Below are positions 1-8,763 of a DNA stretch of 64,000 bases, one piece after another; the stretch's first letter is position 1, and the number at the start of each line of letters is the position of its first letter. This DNA is from Nocardia exalbida NBRC 100660 (GTDB lineage Bacteria > Actinomycetota > Actinomycetes > Mycobacteriales > Mycobacteriaceae). Location: NCBI RefSeq assembly GCF_000308575.1, contig NZ_BAFZ01000008.1:1-64000 (forward strand), in the 5' to 3' direction. The notes below the pieces were generated by a model. That model was not told where the DNA came from. It saw only the letters and a list, made by a program, of their open reading frames with translations, and did no database searches. Position numbers and translations under genes: made by a program.

Positions 1-15
1 GCGGACAACCGATGA
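1..15 (+). CDS. 3' tail of an upstream mce gene (mceB-like), truncated by the window edge
   Basis: Only the last four codons (A-D-N-R) and a TGA at 13-15 would be visible. The TGA overlaps the ATG of the next gene (ATGA at 12-15), the same coupling seen between most later mce genes. The family is inferred from gene order alone: mceB normally precedes mceC. No domain can be read. Confidence 0.45.
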   Translation, partial: ADNR

Positions 16-1073
16 AAGAGCAGCGATCATCCGCCATCACCATCGGCATCGTCGGCCTCGTGCTCGCGGTGGCGGTGGCGTTGTCGGCACTGCAATTCGA
101 CCGCCTGCCGTTCATTCGTTCCGGCGCGACGTTCACCGCCTACTTCGCCGACGCGGGCGGCCTGCTCCCCGGTGACGCGGTGCAGGTCGCGGGCGTGCGG
201 TCCGGACGGGTGGAGGAGGTCGGCCTGGACGGCGCGAAAGTGCTCGTCCGGTTCACCCTCTCCGAGTCGATCGTGCTGGGTGAGAAGACCTCGGCGGCGA
301 TCAAGACCAACACGGTGCTCGGACGCAAATCGCTGGAGGTGACGCCGTCCGGCCCCGGCGCGCTGCACACCGACGAAACCATCCCGCTGGAGCGCACCAC
401 GTCGCCGTACTCGCTGAACGAGGCGCTGAGCGACCTGGCGGGAACGGTGCACGACCTGGACCTCGATCGGGTCGACCAGACCCTCGACGCGCTCTCGGCG
501 ACCTTCGCCGACACCCCCGCCCCGTTGCGCTCGGCGCTCGACGGCGTCACCGCGCTCTCCCGCAGCATCAACGCCCGCGACCAGGCGCTGACCGATCTGC
601 TGAAGCGGGCGCAGAGCGTGACGAAGATCCTCGCCGACCGCGGCAACCAGATCAACGCGCTGATCCTGGACGGCAACGAGCTGCTCGGCGAGCTGGACCG
701 GCGGCGCACCGCGCTCGGGCAGCTGATCGTCTACGTCAACGGACTCGCCCAGCAGCTGTCCGGCCTGGTCGCCGACAACGAGGCACAGCTCAAACCCGCC
801 CTCGACAAACTCAATTCGGTGCTGGCGCTGTTGCAGCGCAACAAACAGAACCTCGCCGACGCGCTGGACGGTCTCGGCCCGTTCGCCGCCGCGCTCGGTG
901 AGCAGGTTGGCAGCGGCCCCTACTTCCAGGCGTACGTGATCAACGCCGCGAGCAAGACGCTGCAACCGCTGGTGGACGCGCTCGTGTGGCCGCAGCACCT
1001 GCCGAACGATCTGCAGAGCTACCTCACGCCGTCCCCGTCGATCGAACCCGCGATACAGGAGCCGCCGCGATGA
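12..1073 (+). CDS. mceC: MCE family protein, MceC position
   Basis: This is a substrate-binding or channel subunit of an Mce lipid importer, 353 aa. Residues about 8-28 form one N-terminal membrane segment. The MCE (MlaD-type) domain follows at about 38-115, recognisable from the FADAGGLLPGDAVQVAGVRSG pattern. A long helical, Leu/Ala/Asp-rich region runs from about 130 to 300 and would form the MCE needle. The order of genes (this one, then a TM-anchored protein, a lipoprotein and MceF) fits MceC. The start is the ATG that overlaps the preceding stop. Known Mce systems import sterols or fatty acids across the mycomembrane. Which lipid this one handles cannot be told from sequence. Confidence 0.85.
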   Translation: MKEQRSSAITIGIVGLVLAVAVALSALQFDRLPFIRSGATFTAYFADAGGLLPGDAVQVAGVRSGRVEEVGLDGAKVLVRFTLSESIVLGEKTSAAIKTNTVLGRKSLEVTPSGPGALHTDETIPLERTTSPYSLNEALSDLAGTVHDLDLDRVDQTLDALSATFADTPAPLRSALDGVTALSRSINARDQALTDLLKRAQSVTKILADRGNQINALILDGNELLGELDRRRTALGQLIVYVNGLAQQLSGLVADNEAQLKPALDKLNSVLALLQRNKQNLADALDGLGPFAAALGEQVGSGPYFQAYVINAASKTLQPLVDALVWPQHLPNDLQSYLTPSPSIEPAIQEPPR

Positions 1074-1168
1074 GTGGGCATTACCCGTCCATCCTGTACC
1101 CGTCTCGAGCCGTCGATAGATCCGCGCCGGCCACGGGGGAGTCGCGTCCGGGGGGATGCGCATGCTGA
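1070..1168 (+). other. Possible translational-coupling micro-ORF between mceC and mceD (32 codons)
   Basis: An ATG at 1070 overlaps the mceC stop in the ATGA arrangement used elsewhere in this operon. It opens a 32-codon frame whose TGA lies at 1166-1168, just past the mceD starts (1156 and 1162). The peptide (begins MSGHYPSILYPSR) resembles nothing I recognise. The layout suggests that ribosomes are carried across the only real gap in the operon and reinitiate at mceD. It could also be the relic of a longer mceD N-terminus in another frame. Confidence 0.4.
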
Positions 1169-2427
1169 ACGGCGTACGGAAACTGCCCCGTTGGGCGCTG
1201 GTGCTGGCCGGAGTGGTCGTCGCGGCGCTCGTGGTCGCGGTCGCGTGGAACGGCATAACCCGGATCGGGACCACCAAGGTCACCGCGTATTTCCCGTCCA
1301 CATCGGGCTTGTACGCCGGTGACGACGTGCGGGTGCTCGGCGTCAAGGTCGGCCGGATCGACTCCATCGAGCCCGGCGCCGACCGGGTGAAGGTGACCAT
1401 GACCCTCGATCGCGGAATCGACGTCCCCGCCGACCCGAAGGCGGTGATCATCTCGCCGTCGCTGGTCTCGGCGCGTTTCATCCAGATCGCGCCCGCCTAC
1501 ACCGGTGGCCCGAAGCTGAAGGACGGCAGCGTGATCCCGATCGAGCACACCGCGGTGCCGGTCGAGTGGGACGACATCAAGTCCGAGCTGTCCAAGCTGG
1601 CCACCGCCCTCGGTCCGGTCGGTGACGACAAGCAGGGGTCCTTCGGCCGCTTCATCGACACAGCCGCCGACAACCTCGACGGCAACGGGCAGCGGTTCCG
1701 CGACACCCTGCGGGAACTGTCGGCCACTTTGAGCACGCTCTCCGACGGGCGCACCGACCTGTTCGGCACGGTGCGCAACCTGCAGAAGTTCGTCGACGTG
1801 CTGTCGGCGAGCAACGAGCAGATCGTGCAGTTCGGCGGACGGCTGGCGTCGGTGTCCTCGGTGCTGGCCGGGGTCTCGGCCGATCTCGGCGCGGGGCTGG
1901 ACAATCTGGACGCCGCGATCGTCGACGTGCGCCGGTTCATCGACGGCAGCGGCGCCGAACTCACCGAAGGCGTGCAGCGGCTGGCCGACGCCACCCAGGT
2001 GCTGGTCGACAAACGGCCCGAACTGGAACGCGTACTGCACTCCGGCCCGACCGCGCTGGTGAACTTCTACCAGATCTACAAGCCGGCCCAAGGCACCCTG
2101 ACCGGCGCGATCGCGCTGAACAACCCGGCCGACCCGCTCGGGTTCCTGTGCGGCTCGGTCCGCGCGCTGGAGACCAACGACGCCGATCGCAGCGCCGACC
2201 TCTGCGCGCAGTACCTCGCTCCGGTGATCAACAGCCTGAGCATGAACTACGTGCCGATCATGACGAACCCGGCCAGCGGCGTGACCGCGTTCCCCGACCA
2301 GCTGGTGTACACCGATCCCAGCCTGGCCGATCGGGTGCAGAGCCAGACTCCCGCACGGCCGCAGCCCGCTCCGGTGAGCGTGCCCAGCGGTCTCGCCGGA
2401 CTGGCCATTCCGGGAGGAGTGCGATGA
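1156..2427 (+). CDS. mceD: MCE family protein, MceD position
   Basis: MCE family subunit of 423 aa. A hydrophobic anchor spans about 14-32 (WALVLAGVVVAALVVAVAW). The MCE domain follows at about 40-125 (YFPSTSGLYAGDDVRVLGVKVG). The remainder is a long helical tail ending in a Pro/Ala-rich segment. Two ATGs compete for the start, 1156 and 1162. The G-run at 1150-1155 is better spaced for 1162, which would give 421 aa. Its stop overlaps the ATG of mceE (ATGA). It should act with the other Mce subunits in lipid uptake at the cell envelope. Confidence 0.85.
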   Translation: MRMLNGVRKLPRWALVLAGVVVAALVVAVAWNGITRIGTTKVTAYFPSTSGLYAGDDVRVLGVKVGRIDSIEPGADRVKVTMTLDRGIDVPADPKAVIISPSLVSARFIQIAPAYTGGPKLKDGSVIPIEHTAVPVEWDDIKSELSKLATALGPVGDDKQGSFGRFIDTAADNLDGNGQRFRDTLRELSATLSTLSDGRTDLFGTVRNLQKFVDVLSASNEQIVQFGGRLASVSSVLAGVSADLGAGLDNLDAAIVDVRRFIDGSGAELTEGVQRLADATQVLVDKRPELERVLHSGPTALVNFYQIYKPAQGTLTGAIALNNPADPLGFLCGSVRALETNDADRSADLCAQYLAPVINSLSMNYVPIMTNPASGVTAFPDQLVYTDPSLADRVQSQTPARPQPAPVSVPSGLAGLAIPGGVR

Positions 2428-3677
2428 CGCCGACGCGGCGATTGCACCGCACCGCCACGGTCGCGGTGGGGCTGGCGGTGGCGCTCGGCGTCTCCGGCTG
2501 TGAGTGGGACGGACTGAATTCACTGCCGATGCCCGGCACCGAGGGCACCGCGCCGGGATCCTACGAAGTGCGTATCCAGATGCCGAACGTGACCACGCTG
2601 ACCCGGAATTCCCCCGTCCGGGTGCACGACGTGGCGGTCGGCGCGGTGTCGAAGATCGAGGTGGAGGACTGGCACGCGCTGGTCACGGTCAAGCTGAACC
2701 CGGACGTGCAGTTGCCGGCGAACGCCGTCGCCAAGATCGGGCAGACCAGTTTGCTCGGGTCGAACCATCTCGAGCTCGCCGCGCCGACGGATCAGGCTCC
2801 CGAAGGCCGGTTGCGGGCGGGCGATGTCATCCCGCTGGCGCGGGCCGGGACCTATCCGACCACCGAGCAGGTGCTGTCCTCGCTGTCGGTGGTGCTCAAC
2901 GGCGGCGGCGTCGCGCAGCTGGAAACCATCACCCACGAACTCAATTCGGCGCTCACCGGGCGCGAGGAGGCCATCCGCGACCTGTTGCCGCAGCTGAACG
3001 AGCTCACCACGAACCTGGACCGCCAGACCGGCGACATCATCGCGGCGATGAGCGGGCTGGACCGGCTCGGCGGTCAGCTCGCCGAGCAGCGTGAGGTGGT
3101 GGCGGCGGCCATCGAGCAGATCCATCCGGCGTTGACCGTGCTCGCCGACCGCCGCGCGAACATCACCAGGGCGCTCACCGCGCTCGGCGAGCTGAGCGAC
3201 GTCGTCCGGCGCATCGTCGACGCCAGCGGCGAGGACCTGAAGGCCAACCTGCGCAGCCTCGTGCCCGCGCTGAAATCGCTGTCGGACACCGGCGGCGACC
3301 TGACCGAGGCGCTGAAGATCCTGGCGACCTTCCCGTTCCCGATGAAGAACCTGGACCACGCGATCAAGGGCGACTACCTGAACCTGTTCATGACCGTGGA
3401 CATCACCGGCAAGCGGCTGGATTCGAACTTCCTCACCGGCACGCCGCTGGGCGGACGGTTCGGCGGCGTGGAAGGCGCTCTCGGCAGCTTCGCGCCGGGC
3501 ACGGCCGCGCAGAACGGCGACCCGGCCACCGGGCCGTTGCAGGCGCCGCCGCCCACGGCGAGCCAGCCCGCCCCGACCATCCCGGGACTGCCGCCGATCC
3601 CCGGCCTGCCCGCCATTCCCGGATTGACCGTGCCCATGCCGGGCAACTCCGCGCCGCAAGGGGGTCCGGGCCAGTGA
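2424..3677 (+). CDS. mceE: MCE family lipoprotein, MceE position (LprN-like)
   Basis: This is the lipoprotein subunit of the Mce complex, 417 aa. The signal peptide carries basic residues (RRLHR) and a hydrophobic core, and ends in a lipobox LGVSGC with the lipidated Cys at residue 26. The MCE domain covers about 45-125. A helical region follows, and the last ~70 residues are a Pro/Gly/Ala-rich tail with repeated IPGLP-type motifs, probably reaching through the cell wall. MceE is the lipoprotein of known operons, and the position here agrees. The ATG overlaps the mceD stop, and the mceE stop overlaps the GTG of mceF. Confidence 0.88.
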   Translation: MTPTRRLHRTATVAVGLAVALGVSGCEWDGLNSLPMPGTEGTAPGSYEVRIQMPNVTTLTRNSPVRVHDVAVGAVSKIEVEDWHALVTVKLNPDVQLPANAVAKIGQTSLLGSNHLELAAPTDQAPEGRLRAGDVIPLARAGTYPTTEQVLSSLSVVLNGGGVAQLETITHELNSALTGREEAIRDLLPQLNELTTNLDRQTGDIIAAMSGLDRLGGQLAEQREVVAAAIEQIHPALTVLADRRANITRALTALGELSDVVRRIVDASGEDLKANLRSLVPALKSLSDTGGDLTEALKILATFPFPMKNLDHAIKGDYLNLFMTVDITGKRLDSNFLTGTPLGGRFGGVEGALGSFAPGTAAQNGDPATGPLQAPPPTASQPAPTIPGLPPIPGLPAIPGLTVPMPGNSAPQGGPGQ

Positions 3678-5098
3678 CGCTCACCCGGTTCGTCCGTACC
3701 CAGCTGATCATCTTCTCCGTGCTGACGGTGATCGGCCTGGTGGTCATGGGCGGCACATACGTGAAGGTGCCCGCGATGTTCGGCATCGGGCGCTACGAGG
3801 TCACGGTGAAACTGGCCGCGACCGGCGGCCTGTACCCGACGGCCAATGTCGCCTATCGCGGCACGAACGTCGGCGTGGTGAAGGAGGTCCGGCTCACCCC
3901 GGTGGGCGTGGACGCGAAACTGTCCATCGCCAGCGACTACAAGATTCCCTCCGACGTCGACGCGTGGGTCCGCAGTGTCTCCGCGGTGGGCGAGCAGTAC
4001 GTGGACCTGGTCCCCGCCGAGCATCGCACCGGCGGGAACCTGCGCGACGGCAGCATCATCCCGGTGGAGCGCACCAAGCTGCCGCAAGACGTCGGCGCGC
4101 TGCTGGACCAGGCCGACCGGTTGCTGTCGAGCGTGGCGGACACCCGGCTGCGGCAGGTCATCGACGAGGCGTTCCTCGCGTTCAACGGCGCCGGACCGGA
4201 CCTGCAACGATTCATCGACTCCGCGTCGCTGCTGGTGCAGGAGGCGCAGGCGAACGCCGAACCGACGAAGCAGTTGCTCGACCAGATCGGGCCGCTGCTG
4301 GATACCCAGACCCGTTCGGACGCGGCGATCCGTTCCTGGACCGCCGATCTGGCGACCGTCACCGACCAGCTGCGCGGTCACGACCCCGCGCTGCGCGGTG
4401 TGTTGCGCGAGGGACCGTCCGCGATGCAACGGGTGACCAACCTGTTCGAGGATCTGCGTCCGACGCTGCCGCTGCTGCTGTCGAACCTGGTCAGCGTCGG
4501 CCAGGTCGCGGTCACCTACCACGCGGGACTCGAGCAGATCCTGGTGGTCTATCCGCCGCTGGTCGCCGCGCTGCTCACCGCGGTACGCGGCCCGCTCGAA
4601 TACGGAGCCCTGGTCGACTTCATGGCGTTGGTCAACGACCCGCCCGCCTGCACGACCGGCTTCCTCCCGCCCGACCAGCGCCGCTCGCCGAGCGAACTCG
4701 ACACCCCGCCCACGCCTTCCGGCCTGTACTGCAAGGTGCCGCAGGACGCTCCCGAAGCGGTGCGCGGCATCCGGAACACGCCGTGCGCCGAAGTGCCCGG
4801 TGTGCGCGCCCCGACGCCGGAGATGTGCCGGACCGGGTACGTTCCGTTGGGTGACAACCCGCCGTTCGGGCCGCCGCGGCCGGTCGCGCCCGCGGCAGCG
4901 CCCGCCGATGAGCCGCCCGTCGTGGCGCCGGCGAGTTACGGCGTCGGCACACCGGCCGCCGCCCGAGCGTACGACCCGGACAGCGGCGTCTACATCGCCC
5001 CCGACGGGCGGACATACCGACAGGGCGATATCGGACCGAGCGGTTCGGGGACGGTACCGTCGAGCTGGCAGGCGATGCTCGAGGAGCAGCAACGATGA
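3674..5098 (+). CDS. mceF: MCE family protein, MceF position
   Basis: Last MCE-domain subunit of the operon, 474 aa, starting with GTG in a GTGA overlap with mceE. One membrane segment lies at about 8-28 and the MCE domain at about 35-115 (VKLAATGGLYPTANVAYRGT). A helical region is followed by a Cys-containing segment at about 320-395 and a Pro/Ala-rich C-terminus with a PDGRTYRQGDIG motif. That C-terminal pattern is typical of MceD/F-type proteins from Nocardia and Rhodococcus. Its stop overlaps the next start (ATGA). It should act with the other Mce proteins in lipid import. Confidence 0.87.
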   Translation: MTLTRFVRTQLIIFSVLTVIGLVVMGGTYVKVPAMFGIGRYEVTVKLAATGGLYPTANVAYRGTNVGVVKEVRLTPVGVDAKLSIASDYKIPSDVDAWVRSVSAVGEQYVDLVPAEHRTGGNLRDGSIIPVERTKLPQDVGALLDQADRLLSSVADTRLRQVIDEAFLAFNGAGPDLQRFIDSASLLVQEAQANAEPTKQLLDQIGPLLDTQTRSDAAIRSWTADLATVTDQLRGHDPALRGVLREGPSAMQRVTNLFEDLRPTLPLLLSNLVSVGQVAVTYHAGLEQILVVYPPLVAALLTAVRGPLEYGALVDFMALVNDPPACTTGFLPPDQRRSPSELDTPPTPSGLYCKVPQDAPEAVRGIRNTPCAEVPGVRAPTPEMCRTGYVPLGDNPPFGPPRPVAPAAAPADEPPVVAPASYGVGTPAAARAYDPDSGVYIAPDGRTYRQGDIGPSGSGTVPSSWQAMLEEQQR

Positions 5099-5988
5099 GT
5101 GAGAGCAACGGAGAAGGTCACCGCACGCGGCGTCGTGCGGTGCGCTCGGCCGGGCCGCCGGTCGAGGAGACCGCGACCGACGCCGCGACCGTGACCGGTG
5201 CCGCGACCGTGAGCGACGCCGCGACCGCGAGCGCGAGCGACGCCGCGACCGCGAGCGCGAGCGACGCCGCGACCGATGCGAAGACGGCCGTTACTGCGAA
5301 GACGGCCGTTACTACGGGTGCGAAGACCACGGCCGCCACTGACGCGAAGACCACAGCCGCAGACGATGCGAAGCCCGCGCCCACCGAGGTCTCTTCTGAC
5401 CCCACGGCCGAAACCGCCGACGCGGACAAGGCGACGGTCACCATGACGAAAGCCGCCGCCGAGTCGCCGTCCACCGAGCAGCAGCCCACCCCGGGCAAGA
5501 ACCGCGGCCTCCCGCGCATTCTCGCGATGGCCGCCGCTGCCCTGCTGGTCGTCGCGCTCGTCTGCGGCGCGACCCTCTCGGTGCTCGCGATGCGCTCGGC
5601 GCACGAACGCGACGAGCGCCGCGCCGAATACGTGGAAACCGCCCGGCAGGCGATCGTCAATCTGACCACCATCCGCGCCGATTCCGCCAAGCAGGACATC
5701 GACCGGATCCTGTCGCTGGCCTCGGGCGAGTTCAAGACCGAGTTCGACGGGCGGGTCGACCCGTTCACCAGCATCGTGCAGCAGGCCAAAGTGGTCTCCA
5801 GCGGCGAGATCGTGGAGGCCGCGCTGGAGAGCGACGACGATCGCTCCGGGCGGGTGCTGGTCGCCGCCAAGCAGACGCTCACCAACGCGGGTCAGGCCGA
5901 GCCGCAGACCAGGTATTACCGGTTCCGGGTCACCGTGTCCCGCGGCGATTCCGGGCTGACCGTGTCCAATGTGGAGTTCGTGGCATGA
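5095..5988 (+). CDS. Mce-associated membrane protein with a low-complexity N-terminal region
   Basis: A 297-aa Mce-associated (Mas) protein. Residues 1-140 are disordered and rich in Ala, Thr, Asp and Lys, built partly from exact in-frame DNA repeats (5203-5313). One membrane helix follows at about 143-165 (ILAMAAAALLVVALVCGATLSVLAM). The C-terminal domain, about 170-297, is the Mas fold, ending in a TVSRGDSGLTVSNVEFVA motif. Mas proteins accompany mceF and are thought to stabilise the Mce complex. The next gene encodes a second, shorter Mas protein that overlaps this one. Confidence 0.8.
   Translation: MSESNGEGHRTRRRAVRSAGPPVEETATDAATVTGAATVSDAATASASDAATASASDAATDAKTAVTAKTAVTTGAKTTAATDAKTTAADDAKPAPTEVSSDPTAETADADKATVTMTKAAAESPSTEQQPTPGKNRGLPRILAMAAAALLVVALVCGATLSVLAMRSAHERDERRAEYVETARQAIVNLTTIRADSAKQDIDRILSLASGEFKTEFDGRVDPFTSIVQQAKVVSSGEIVEAALESDDDRSGRVLVAAKQTLTNAGQAEPQTRYYRFRVTVSRGDSGLTVSNVEFVA
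5203..5313 (+). repeat. Two in-frame tandem repeat arrays (24 bp x2 and 18 bp x2)
   Basis: A 24-bp unit occurs exactly twice at 5221-5244 and 5245-5268, with a shortened 18-bp relative just before it (5203-5220). A separate 18-bp unit occurs exactly twice at 5278-5295 and 5296-5313. Both unit lengths are multiples of three, so changes in copy number only lengthen or shorten the disordered linker (ATASASDA and AKTAVT peptides). Confidence 0.85.
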
Positions 5989-6491
5989 CCGGTGGACGCA
6001 GCATGAACGGAATTCGGGCCAAGATCCTGCTCGCGGTACTCGGTGTCGTGGTCGCCGCGGCCGCGGTGATCGGCGGCGTCAACGGTTATCGCTACTGGGA
6101 CGACCGGCAGGCCGAGCAGTCGCGTCAGGACGCGGTCGCGACGGCGGGACGCACCCTCGAGGCCATGTTCACCTACAACCCGCAGACCGTGGACACCGAA
6201 CTGCGCAAGTCCGCTGACAACCTGACCGGTGACTTCCGCGACGACTATCTGACGCTGATCGACAAGCAGATCGCGCCGGGTGCCAAGGAGAAGCAGCTCA
6301 CCGTCACCGCGACCACCCAGGCGGGCGGTGTCATCTCCGCGGACCGTTCGCACGCGCAGGTGCTGTTGTTCCTCAACCAGGTGATGACGAGCAAGGACAC
6401 CCCGCAGGGCACCACCACCGGCAGTCGCGTGCGCGTGACTCTGTCGAAGGCGGACTCGCACTGGTTGGTCTCGGCGGTCACCCCGGTCTGA
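5985..6491 (+). CDS. Mce-associated membrane protein (second Mas protein)
   Basis: A 168-aa protein with one membrane segment at about 12-32 (KILLAVLGVVVAAAAVIGGV) followed by a Mas/SnoaL-like periplasmic domain. The ATG at 5985 overlaps the preceding stop (ATGA). An ATG at 6003 is an alternative start. The ending SKADSHWLVSAVTPV is the usual Mas terminus. It is the last gene of the mce operon and converges on the histidine kinase gene with only about 20 bp between them. Confidence 0.8.
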   Translation: MTGGRSMNGIRAKILLAVLGVVVAAAAVIGGVNGYRYWDDRQAEQSRQDAVATAGRTLEAMFTYNPQTVDTELRKSADNLTGDFRDDYLTLIDKQIAPGAKEKQLTVTATTQAGGVISADRSHAQVLLFLNQVMTSKDTPQGTTTGSRVRVTLSKADSHWLVSAVTPV

Positions 6492-6495
6492 GCCG

Positions 6496-6507
6496 GGCGA
6501 ATTCGCC
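6496..6507. terminator. Perfect 12-bp palindrome between the convergent mce and kinase genes
   Basis: GGCGAATTCGCC lies in the short gap between the two stop codons. It is the only dyad there, so it may act as a weak bidirectional terminator. It is short and has no T-run, so the call is tentative. Confidence 0.3.
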
Positions 6508-6510
6508 AGG

Positions 6511-7968
6511 TCACTCCGGCAGCGTGCGTGGCAGCCGCACCGTGAACGTCGTGCCCGCCTCGGGCGAACTGCGCACGCCGACCTCGCCGCCGTGCGCGGT
6601 CACCAGCGCCTGCACGATGGACAAGCCGAGCCCGGTGCCGCCGCTGGTTCGCGCGCGGGAGGTGTCGGTGCGGTAGAAGCGCTCGAAGACGCGTTCGGCC
6701 TCCTCCTGGGGCAGGCCGGGCCCCGTATCGGCCACCTCGAGCCGCACGTCGTCGGCGCCGGGAGCCAGCCGCACGGTCACCTTCGCGTCGGGCGCGGTGT
6801 GCGTGACGGCGTTGTGCAGCAGGTTGCCCAAGACCTGGCGCAGCCGCGCCTCGTCGCCGACCACCTCGAGCGTTCCCTCGCCCGGTTCGATCTTCAGTTC
6901 GATGGTGCGGCCAGGACCGTCGGTATGCCCGGCGGCGACCACGGCGCGTGCGTTGTGCACGGCGTCGCTGGCGACGGCGAGCAGGTCGACCGGGCCGAGT
7001 TCGAGCGGGCGCTGGGCATCCAGGCGCGCGAGCATCAGCAGGTCTTCCACCAGCACGCCCATCCGCTGGGATTCGCGCTCGATGCGGTCCATGAACGCGG
7101 CGGGATCGCCGGTGGCGCCCTGGCGATACAGTTCGGCGAATCCGCGGATGGTCGTCAACGGCGTGCGCAGCTCGTGGCTGGCGTCGGCGATGAAACGGCG
7201 CATGCGCTCCTCGGACTTGCGTGCCGCTTCCTCGGACGCGGCGGTCGCGGTGAACGCGCGCTGGATCTGCGCCAGCATGCCGTTCAGCGACCTGGACAGC
7301 CGGTCGACCTCGGTGTTGGTATCGCGCACCGGCACGCGGCGGTGCAGGTCACCGCGGGCGATGGCCGCGGCGGTGCTCTCCACCCGGCGCAGCGGACGCA
7401 GGCTGCGCCGCACCAGGAAATACGAGAGCACCGCCAGCACGGCCAGGACTATCGCCCCGACGATCAGCTCGAGCATCACGAGCCGGTGCACGGTGTCGGT
7501 GTTCTGCGTGAGCGGCAGTGCGACCGTCGTCGTGCCCTCCGGTGTGCGCAGCGTCAGCACGCGCCACTGGATCGGCCCTCCGTTCACGGAGCCGACGGTG
7601 TACGGGCCGGACGGTGGGGTCGCGGGCAGGTCGGGTTCGGAGTCGACGGCGAACGCCGGGACGAGGAACAGGCGCCCGTCGGTGCGCATCGAGCGCACGT
7701 AGAACTGGCTCGGGGCGTGGCGCGGCTCGGGCGGCAGCACCGGTGGCGGAGGCGGGCGCCTGGACCATTCCATCGCGCCCCCGCGCAACTGCTGGTCGGT
7801 TCGGTTGGTCAACTGGCCTTCCAAGGCCGAGGTGACCACCATGCCGGAGACGAGCAGGCCGAGCCCGGCGGTGAGCACCAGCAGGATCGTCAAGGTCACG
7901 CGCAACGGAATCGCGGATAAGAAGCCGGAGACCTTCGCACGCACCAGGACGAGCCGGCTCGGGCTCAT
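6511..7968 (-). CDS. phoR: Sensor histidine kinase, PhoR-like
   Basis: A 485-aa membrane histidine kinase. The first membrane helix is at about 22-45 and the extracytoplasmic sensor domain at about 50-160 (Pro-rich start, FYVRSMRTDGR). The second helix is at about 165-187. A HAMP domain follows at 188-240, HisKA with phospho-acceptor H265 (DASHELRTP), and HATPase_c ending in GGTGLGLSIV. From memory it resembles M. tuberculosis PhoR closely around HAMP/HisKA (SLNGMLAQIQRA, TTIRGFAELYRQGA). The ATG overlaps the stop of the response regulator (ATGA), so the two are translated together. An upstream in-frame extension lies inside the regulator gene and was rejected. The symbol is by similarity; paralogues of this pair are common. 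Confidence 0.85.
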   Translation of the reverse strand: MSPSRLVLVRAKVSGFLSAIPLRVTLTILLVLTAGLGLLVSGMVVTSALEGQLTNRTDQQLRGGAMEWSRRPPPPPVLPPEPRHAPSQFYVRSMRTDGRLFLVPAFAVDSEPDLPATPPSGPYTVGSVNGGPIQWRVLTLRTPEGTTTVALPLTQNTDTVHRLVMLELIVGAIVLAVLAVLSYFLVRRSLRPLRRVESTAAAIARGDLHRRVPVRDTNTEVDRLSRSLNGMLAQIQRAFTATAASEEAARKSEERMRRFIADASHELRTPLTTIRGFAELYRQGATGDPAAFMDRIERESQRMGVLVEDLLMLARLDAQRPLELGPVDLLAVASDAVHNARAVVAAGHTDGPGRTIELKIEPGEGTLEVVGDEARLRQVLGNLLHNAVTHTAPDAKVTVRLAPGADDVRLEVADTGPGLPQEEAERVFERFYRTDTSRARTSGGTGLGLSIVQALVTAHGGEVGVRSSPEAGTTFTVRLPRTLPE

Positions 7969-8696
7969 GAACCACTCTTGCGATGGGGCGCGCGCATCAC
8001 ATAACCGACGCCGCGCAAGGTGTGGATCAGCCGCGTGTTGCCGGTGTCGACCTTTTTGCGCAGGTAGGAGACGTAGGTCTCCACCACGCCGACCTCGCCG
8101 CCGAAGTCGTAGCGCCAGACGTGGTCGAGGATGCGCGGCTTGCTCAGCACAGTGCCCGCGTTGACCATGAAGTAGCGCAGCAGCGTGAACTCGGTGGGCG
8201 ACAGCGCGACCGGTTCGCCCGCCTTCCACACCTCGTGGGTGTCGTCGTCGAGTTCGATGTCCTCGAAGCGCAGACGCGAAGTCTCCCGCTGCGGGGCCGC
8301 GTGCCCCGCGCGGCGCAGGATGACGCGCAGCCGGGCCACCACTTCTTCCAGGCTGAACGGCTTGGTGACGTAGTCGTCGGCGCCCAGGGTGAGGCCGGTG
8401 ATCTTGTCCTGCACGTCGTCGCGCGCGGTCAGGAAAAGCACGGGCGCGTCGACCCCGTCGGCGCGCAGCCTGCGCAGCAGACCGAAGCCGTCCATGCCGG
8501 GCATCATCACGTCCACGATGAGGGCCTGGGGACGGAAGGAGCGCGCCTTGTCCAGCGCTTGGGCGCCGTCGGCCGCGGTGTCCACTTCGAAGCCCTGGTA
8601 GCGCAGGCTCACCGCGAGCAGTTCGACGATCATCGGCTCGTCGTCGACCACCAGGACCCTGGCCTCGGGTGTCTGCTGCACGGGGGCACCACTCAT
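7965..8696 (-). CDS. phoP: Response regulator, OmpR family, PhoP-like
   Basis: A 243-aa regulator. The receiver domain covers 12-125 with acidic pocket D18/D19, phospho-acceptor D62 (VDVMMPGMDG) and K112. The OmpR-type winged helix covers about 140-236 (SPTEFTLLRYFMVNAGTVLSK, VVETYVSYLRKK). Long stretches match M. tuberculosis PhoP as I remember it, including TPEARVLVVDDE and GLTLGADDYVTKPFSLEEV. PhoP governs envelope lipid and stress genes in mycobacteria. Here the gene lies downstream of otsA on the same strand and convergent to an mce operon. It is translationally coupled to its kinase. Confidence 0.87.
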   Translation of the reverse strand: MSGAPVQQTPEARVLVVDDEPMIVELLAVSLRYQGFEVDTAADGAQALDKARSFRPQALIVDVMMPGMDGFGLLRRLRADGVDAPVLFLTARDDVQDKITGLTLGADDYVTKPFSLEEVVARLRVILRRAGHAAPQRETSRLRFEDIELDDDTHEVWKAGEPVALSPTEFTLLRYFMVNAGTVLSKPRILDHVWRYDFGGEVGVVETYVSYLRKKVDTGNTRLIHTLRGVGYVMRAPHRKSGS

Positions 8697-8763
8697 GGCT
8701 AAATGGTCCGGTATCCGGCTGCGAAGTTCCTGGACCGAAGCTGGGTGATTCCTGTGAACGGCC

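Noticed and set aside
5118..5885. A 255-codon minus-strand frame inside the Mce-associated gene
   Set aside because: It is antisense to a gene with a clear domain; the repeats keep the opposite frame open.
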